Origin: Clostridium sp. D33t1_170424_F3
GTDB lineage: Bacteria > Bacillota > Clostridia > Oscillospirales > Acutalibacteraceae
NCBI RefSeq assembly: GCF_015667585.1
Contig: NZ_JADPEG010000011.1
Span: forward strand, 62,001 to 126,000
DNA length: 64,000 nucleotides
Reading direction: 5' to 3'
Each line of letters opens with the position of its first letter. Positions within the stretch are counted from its first letter, which is position 1. The notes beneath the pieces were generated by a model, which was not told where the DNA came from, searched no databases, and saw nothing but the letters and a program-made list of their open reading frames with translations. The position numbers and the translations under genes were made by a program. Positions 57,838-64,000 of the stretch are shown here, piece by piece.

Positions 57838-57960
57838 TCATACAGCTTCATCCACTGGCTTCTTAACCCCGCCATCGTTGCCGGGATTCGCGAATGCACA
57901 ATTGTATTCGCACAGATGGCAGCCGAGGCGCCATTCTTTATTAGTATGGATTTGCTTCAT
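57838..57960 (-). CDS. 40-aa Cys-cluster protein in the gltB operon
   Basis: MKQIHTNKEWRLGCHLCEYN then CAFANPGNDGGVKKPV. CxxCxxxxC resembles one half of an iron-sulfur or zinc site. AAAGGAGGCCCTCT precedes ATG 57960. Lies exactly between the FMN and GXGXG subunits, so probably a small accessory of the enzyme; not recognised otherwise. Confidence 0.6.
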   Translation of the reverse strand: MKQIHTNKEWRLGCHLCEYNCAFANPGNDGGVKKPVDEAV

Positions 57961-57979
57961 AGAGGGCCTCCTTTCCCGC

Positions 57980-59491
57980 TTATTCGCCGGCGTGCTTGAT
58001 GCCGAGGATTTCCAGCTCTTTTTGATGCAGGCCGATTCCGCGCAGCATCAGGCGATTCCCCTTGAGGGATTCAATGGAATTGATGCCCATACCGCCCATC
58101 ATCTCCATGATTTCATGCTGCCATGCGGAAACCAGATTGACGAGGCGCTGGGAACCGGTGTCGGGATTAAGGCGTTTGACCAGGTCAGGACGCTGTGTCG
58201 CAATTCCCCAGTTGCATTTTCCGGTCTGACAGCTTCTGCACAGGTGGCAGCCCAGTGCCAGCAGGGCGGAAGTGGCGATGTAGACGGCGTCCGCGCCGAG
58301 TGCGATGGCCTTGATAATATCCGCCGAGTTGCGAATACTGCCGCCCACCACCAGGGAGACGTTGTTGCGGATCTTTTCCTGGCGCAGTCGTTCGTCGACC
58401 GCCGCGAGCGCCAGCTCGATTGGGATGCCAACGTTGTCGCGGATGCGGGTGGGCGCCGCGCCGGTGCCGCCGCGGTAACCGTCGATGGCGATGATGTCCG
58501 CGCCGCTGCGTGCAATGCCGCTGGCGATTGCCGCCACGTTGTGCACCGCCGCAATTTTCACGATAATCGGCTTTTTGTACGCGGTGGCCTCTTTTAAAGA
58601 GTAAACCAGCTGGCGGAGGTCTTCAATGGAATAGATGTCATGATGCGGGGCGGGGGAGATGGCGTCGCTGCCCTCCGGAATCATGCGGGTGCGGGAGATG
58701 TCGCCCACGATTTTAAAGCCCGGCAGATGGCCGCCGATGCCCGGCTTTGCGCCTTGCCCGATTTTGATCTCAATGGCCGCGCCAGCCTCCAGATAATTTT
58801 TGTGCACGCCGAAGCGGCCGGAAGCAACCTGTACGATGGTGTTCGGACCATACTTGTAAAAGTCCTCGTGCAGGCCGCCCTCGCCGGTGTTATAGTAGGT
58901 GCCCAGTTCCCGCGCCGCGCGGGCCAGGCTCGCGTGTGCGTTGTAGCTGATGGATCCATAGCTCATTGCGGAGAACAGGATCGGCACGGAGAGCTCCAGA
59001 TGGGGCGGCATGTTGGACGGGTCGATTACGCCGTCCTTGTCGCGGTCAATGGCGTCCGGGCGTTTGCCCAGAAAGGTGCGCGTCTCCATCGGTTCACGCA
59101 GCGGGTCGATGGACGGGTTGGTGACCTGTGAGGCGTTGATCAGAATTTTATCCCAGTACACCGGGTATGACTGCGGGTTTCCCATGGAGGAAAGCAGTAT
59201 GCCGCCGGTGCTGGCCTGGCGATAGACTTCGCCGATGGCGGCGTTGGTCCAGTTGGCGTTCTTTTTAAAGGTATCGTCCGTTTTGATAATTTTCAGCGCG
59301 TGCGTGGGACACATACAGACGCAGCGGTGGCAGTTGACGCACTTGGCGCTGTCGCTTTTCATGATATTCAGCTCCGGGTCGTAGCTGTGTACTTCATTGG
59401 CACACTGGCGTTCACAGACGCGGCAGGCGATGCAGCGCGTTGCGTCGCGTACCACCTCATATTCCGGGTACAGATAATCCATCGGCGTCAT
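57980..59491 (-). CDS. Glutamate synthase, FMN-binding central subunit with ferredoxin domain
   Basis: 503 aa. N-terminal double ferredoxin (CIACRVCERQCANEV, then CVNCHRCVCMCPTH) accepts electrons; then the FMN barrel with SYGSISYNAHASLARAA, GQGAKPGIGGHLPG, IAIDGYRGGTGAAPT and the 3Fe-4S motif CHLCRSCQTGKCNWGIATQ. Makes glutamate from 2-oxoglutarate and the ammonia channelled from the amidotransferase subunit. ATG 59491 overlaps the previous stop (ATGA). Confidence 0.95.
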   Translation of the reverse strand: MTPMDYLYPEYEVVRDATRCIACRVCERQCANEVHSYDPELNIMKSDSAKCVNCHRCVCMCPTHALKIIKTDDTFKKNANWTNAAIGEVYRQASTGGILLSSMGNPQSYPVYWDKILINASQVTNPSIDPLREPMETRTFLGKRPDAIDRDKDGVIDPSNMPPHLELSVPILFSAMSYGSISYNAHASLARAARELGTYYNTGEGGLHEDFYKYGPNTIVQVASGRFGVHKNYLEAGAAIEIKIGQGAKPGIGGHLPGFKIVGDISRTRMIPEGSDAISPAPHHDIYSIEDLRQLVYSLKEATAYKKPIIVKIAAVHNVAAIASGIARSGADIIAIDGYRGGTGAAPTRIRDNVGIPIELALAAVDERLRQEKIRNNVSLVVGGSIRNSADIIKAIALGADAVYIATSALLALGCHLCRSCQTGKCNWGIATQRPDLVKRLNPDTGSQRLVNLVSAWQHEIMEMMGGMGINSIESLKGNRLMLRGIGLHQKELEILGIKHAGE

Positions 59492-60582
59492 ACTTCCACC
59501 CCCTCGTTTAATGTGATGATGACCGGCTCGCCGCCGCGCGGCGCCCAGATGCAGGTGGGGTTCGGCTCCACCGCGCGGATGGCGCATTCCTCGCTTGCCA
59601 CATAGGCCATGTTGCCGCGCTCCGCGACGACCATGGAACGCAGCTTCAGCCGGTCATTGAGCGCCATCATGCCGCCGGTGTAGCCCAGCAGGATCGAAAA
59701 CGGCCCTGTGATGAGCAGGCTGGCAAACATATTGCGCAGATAGGCGTAGTGTTTTCTCTGCTCTTCCGGCATGCGGTCAATTTCATTCCAGAAGGGGGCG
59801 GCGATGACCTCCGCAACCTCCGCAAAGCTCATATGCTGCTTGCGGTTGAGGTAGTCGATGATATAGGTAATGACTTCGGTATCCGTCAGGAGGGTGCATT
59901 TATAACCGAACATCTCGATGAAACGGCGGTTTGCGTCGTAGCTGGAAATCTCTCCATTATGTACAATGGAATAATCTAGCATGGCAAACGGATGCGCGCC
60001 GCCCCACCAGCCGGGGGTGTTGGTCGGATAGCGGCCGTGGGCCGTCCAGCAATATCCCTCGTAACGGTCCAGGCAGTAATAACGTCCCACGTCCTCCGGA
60101 AAGCCGACAGCTTTAAAGACGCCCATATTTTTACCGCTGGAGAAGACATACGCTCCCTTGATCTGCGTGTTGATCTTCACCACACAGCGCGCGACGAATT
60201 CTTTTTCGTCCAGCTGGGTGTCCTTCAGCAGCTTTTCAAAGGGCAGGCCAAAGTAGCGCCAGATGATCGGCTCATCGGTGATCTGCGGCATTTTGCGGGT
60301 GGGAATCCGCTCTGCGACAGTTACATCGAAGTTGGCCATAATCAATTTTTCACAGGCTTCTTTTGCGGCGGTACTGTCATAAAACACATGGAATGCGTAA
60401 AGCTCCTTGTTCTGCGGATAGATGCCGTAAGCGGCAAAACCGCCGCCCAGGCCGTTGCTCCGGTCGTGCATGGTGGATATGGATCGGATGATCGCTTCCC
60501 CATTCATCTTTTTGCCGCTGCGCGAAAAGATGCCCGAAATGGCACAGCCCGAAGGAATCCGAATTTGTCCCTCTTTTTGCAT
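59488..60582 (-). CDS. Glutamate synthase, glutamine amidotransferase (class II) subunit
   Basis: 364 aa from ATG 60582 (AGGAGG 11 bases upstream; a 374-aa start at ATG 60612 is possible). Catalytic N-terminal-type Cys in PSGCAISGIFSR, then WTAHGRYPTNTPGWWGGAHP and SIVHNGEISSYDANR. It releases ammonia from glutamine. A short pro-segment before Cys is normally removed. First gene of the leftward glt operon. Confidence 0.93.
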   Translation of the reverse strand: MQKEGQIRIPSGCAISGIFSRSGKKMNGEAIIRSISTMHDRSNGLGGGFAAYGIYPQNKELYAFHVFYDSTAAKEACEKLIMANFDVTVAERIPTRKMPQITDEPIIWRYFGLPFEKLLKDTQLDEKEFVARCVVKINTQIKGAYVFSSGKNMGVFKAVGFPEDVGRYYCLDRYEGYCWTAHGRYPTNTPGWWGGAHPFAMLDYSIVHNGEISSYDANRRFIEMFGYKCTLLTDTEVITYIIDYLNRKQHMSFAEVAEVIAAPFWNEIDRMPEEQRKHYAYLRNMFASLLITGPFSILLGYTGGMMALNDRLKLRSMVVAERGNMAYVASEECAIRAVEPNPTCIWAPRGGEPVIITLNEGVEV

Positions 60583-60669
60583 ATCTTCTCTAACCTCCTG
60601 GGATACAGTCATCCCCGTTCATTTGAATCGCACGCCTTCTTTGCTTGCATTCTTTTAGAAGACAGGACT

Positions 60670-60698
60670 ATCATAAAGGCTTTTTGGGGCATTGTCAA
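60670..60698 (-). promoter_or_regulatory. Promoter of the glutamate synthase operon
   Basis: On the minus strand TTGACA (60698-60693), 17 bases, TATGAT (60675-60670), about 88 bases before the GltB1 start. Confidence 0.8.
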
Positions 60699-60819
60699 GC
60701 GTAAATTTGCAATTTTAAAAACTATACTTGCATAAAAAGCGGCGTTTTTATAAAAAACACAAATTAAAAGAAAACTGTGCAGGGACTGTTGTGCAAACTT
60801 GCAAACTTTCTTTTTTAGA

Positions 60820-60848
60820 TTGACAGGGAGCAGCACGCCGTGTATAAT
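60820..60848 (+). promoter_or_regulatory. Perfect-consensus promoter of glnA
   Basis: TTGACA (60820-60825), 17 bases, TATAAT (60843-60848). Faces away from the glt promoter; the two are 121 bases apart in the shared regulatory region. Confidence 0.9.
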
Positions 60849-60862
60849 AGGCGCATAGCAGC

Positions 60863-60899
60863 AAAGGCGCTGTGGGGATTAGCCCCGCGGCGCCTTTTT
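60863..60899 (+). terminator. Attenuator-like terminator in the glnA leader
   Basis: GGCGC / GCGCC with an inner GGGG-ATTAG-CCCC stem and TTTTT, beginning about 10 bases after the predicted transcription start and ending 108 bases before glnA. No gene lies between the promoter and it, so it must be bypassed for glnA expression: a regulated antitermination or attenuation step. Confidence 0.75.
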
Positions 60900-61007
60900 C
60901 TATTTTTTCCGGGTATGCGCCTGGGTACATATACTTTGTAACGCAGTTCGCTGGGGCGCGGAAAACCGGGAAGGAAGATCAAAATTTATGTAGGGAGTGA
61001 CATCTTT

Positions 61008-63104
<2,097 letters not shown>

Positions 63105-63180
63105 TTGGTTATTCCAGTAAACCTGTCCTTTTGGATAAGGATGAAAATAGAATATATAGGGAGATACGAAGGATATGCAA

Positions 63181-63233
63181 AGGCGTGTATTCTTGCCAGA
63201 GGGCCTGCCGGCTCTTTGCAGGAATACGCGCCT
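63181..63233 (+). terminator. Long hairpin between glnA and amt
   Basis: AGGCGTGTATTCTTGC / GCAGGAATACGCGCCT, a 16-bp stem with two G-T pairs and an inner AGAG/CTCT pair, followed by ATTTTGATTT. Can terminate glnA transcripts or attenuate amt. Confidence 0.65.
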
Positions 63234-63257
63234 ATTTTGATTTAGGGGGCATGACAT

Positions 63258-64000
63258 ATGCAATTCTCTGCGGTTAATACCATTTGGGTATTGGTAGGCG
63301 CGGCATTGGTATTCTTTATGCAGGCGGGCTTCGCCATGGTGGAGACAGGTTTTACGCGGGCGAAGAACGCAGGTAATATCATTATGAAAAACCTGATGGA
63401 TTTTTGCATCGGTACGCCGATTTACTGGCTGCTCGGCTTCGGCCTGATGTTCGGCGGCAGCAGTTTGGTATTCGGCACAGTTGATCCGCTGATCCGGGGC
63501 GATTACGCCGCGGTCCTGCCGAACGGCGTACCGCTCTGGGCGTTTGTGATTTTCCAGACGGTGTTCTGCGCCACAGCGGCGACCATAGTTTCCGGCGCTA
63601 TGGCGGAGCGCACCAAATTTATTTCTTATTGTATCTACAGTGCGGTTATCAGCGCAGTGGTTTATCCAATTTCCGGTCACTGGATCTGGGGCGGCGGTTG
63701 GCTGGCGAATATGGGCTTCCATGATTTTGCGGGCTCCACAGCGGTTCATATGGTCGGCGGTGTGGCGGCGCTTGTCGGCGCATCCATCCTCGGTCCCCGT
63801 ATTGGCAAATACGGCAAGGACGGCAAGTCGAAGGCCATTCTGGGTCACAGCCTGACCCTTGGCGCGCTGGGCGTCTTTATCCTCTGGTTCTGCTGGTTTG
63901 GCTTCAACGGCTGCTCCACAGTTGCAATGGACAGCGACGGCGCGGTGGAAATGGCGGGCCGAATCTTCATGACGACCAACCTCGCGGCCGCTACAGCAAC
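63258..64000 (+). CDS. amt: Ammonium transporter (Amt), cut by window end
   Basis: First 247 codons visible. MQFSAVNTIWVLVGAALVFF, MQAGFAMVETGFTRAKNAGN, CIGTPIYWLLGFGLMFG, ERTKFISYCIYS, DFAGSTAVHMVGGVAALVGA are Amt/MEP signatures including the Phe gate and the pore His of AVHMVGG. A multi-span membrane protein importing ammonium for GSIII. Start ATG 63258 with AGGGGGC. Confidence 0.93.
   Translation, partial: MQFSAVNTIWVLVGAALVFFMQAGFAMVETGFTRAKNAGNIIMKNLMDFCIGTPIYWLLGFGLMFGGSSLVFGTVDPLIRGDYAAVLPNGVPLWAFVIFQTVFCATAATIVSGAMAERTKFISYCIYSAVISAVVYPISGHWIWGGGWLANMGFHDFAGSTAVHMVGGVAALVGASILGPRIGKYGKDGKSKAILGHSLTLGALGVFILWFCWFGFNGCSTVAMDSDGAVEMAGRIFMTTNLAAATA

Overview
The window is a near-complete prophage of a spore-forming Clostridia bacterium (probably Oscillospiraceae/Ruminococcaceae) plus the host chromosome on its right. 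Host evidence: a cotJA-cotJB-cotJC spore-coat operon, a type III glutamine synthetase, an archaeal-type three-part glutamate synthase and a GC-rich Gram-positive style with strong AGGAGG ribosome sites. The phage is a PBSX/Xkd-like contractile-tailed (myovirus) phage: sheath, tube, LysM baseplate protein, J-like baseplate wedge. The left end of the phage, including its integrase and repressor, lies outside the window.

Layout. 1-12.9 kb: rightward early operon with recombination and replication genes (SbcC-like end, replisome organizer, DnaC-like loader, SSB, RecU), a DNA methyltransferase, a DUF5131 radical-SAM-like protein, a MazF-like protein and many small unknowns, mostly overlapping by a few bases. 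13-13.8 kb: a candidate late regulator, then a promoter and terminator. 13.8-16.8 kb: two tandem ParB-like proteins, a radical-SAM protein and a PLP enzyme just before the terminase, a candidate DNA-modification module. 16.8-28.5 kb: packaging, head, sheath and tube. 28.5-38.5 kb: tail chaperone with a -1 frameshift, tape measure, baseplate, fibre. 38.5-41.3 kb: a diversity-generating retroelement (DGR): a target with a variable repeat (VR), a second orphan VR-like copy, a template repeat (TR) and a reverse transcriptase. TR and VR are collinear for 110 bp with 15 differences, all at TR adenines. 41.2-44.9 kb: fibre accessory genes, three-domain endolysin, holin, terminator. 44.9-48.7 kb: a leftward moron cluster of small unknown proteins driven by a perfect-consensus promoter. 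48.9-49.5 kb: HigBA-type toxin-antitoxin. 49.9-50.5 kb: a lipoprotein.

Phage/host boundary. At 50.53 kb the sequence turns into the middle of the spore-coat gene cotJC, running leftward. The start of cotJC is 3.2 kb away at 53.97 kb, directly after cotJB. Between them lies an element bounded by a 13-bp perfect (17-bp, one mismatch) direct repeat of cotJC sequence, carrying a large serine recombinase, a superoxide dismutase and three paralogous small proteins. cotJC is thus interrupted twice, once by this element and once by the prophage; the rest of the gene is not in the window. This resembles the sporulation intervening elements known from sigK (skin) and spsM (SPbeta).

54.6-64 kb is host chromosome: an LPG-synthase-like membrane protein, an MltG-like lytic transglycosylase, then a nitrogen-assimilation cluster: the glutamate synthase parts leftward, glnA (type III) and an ammonium transporter rightward, with attenuator-like hairpins in front of glnA and amt. 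No tRNA, rRNA or CRISPR array was seen.
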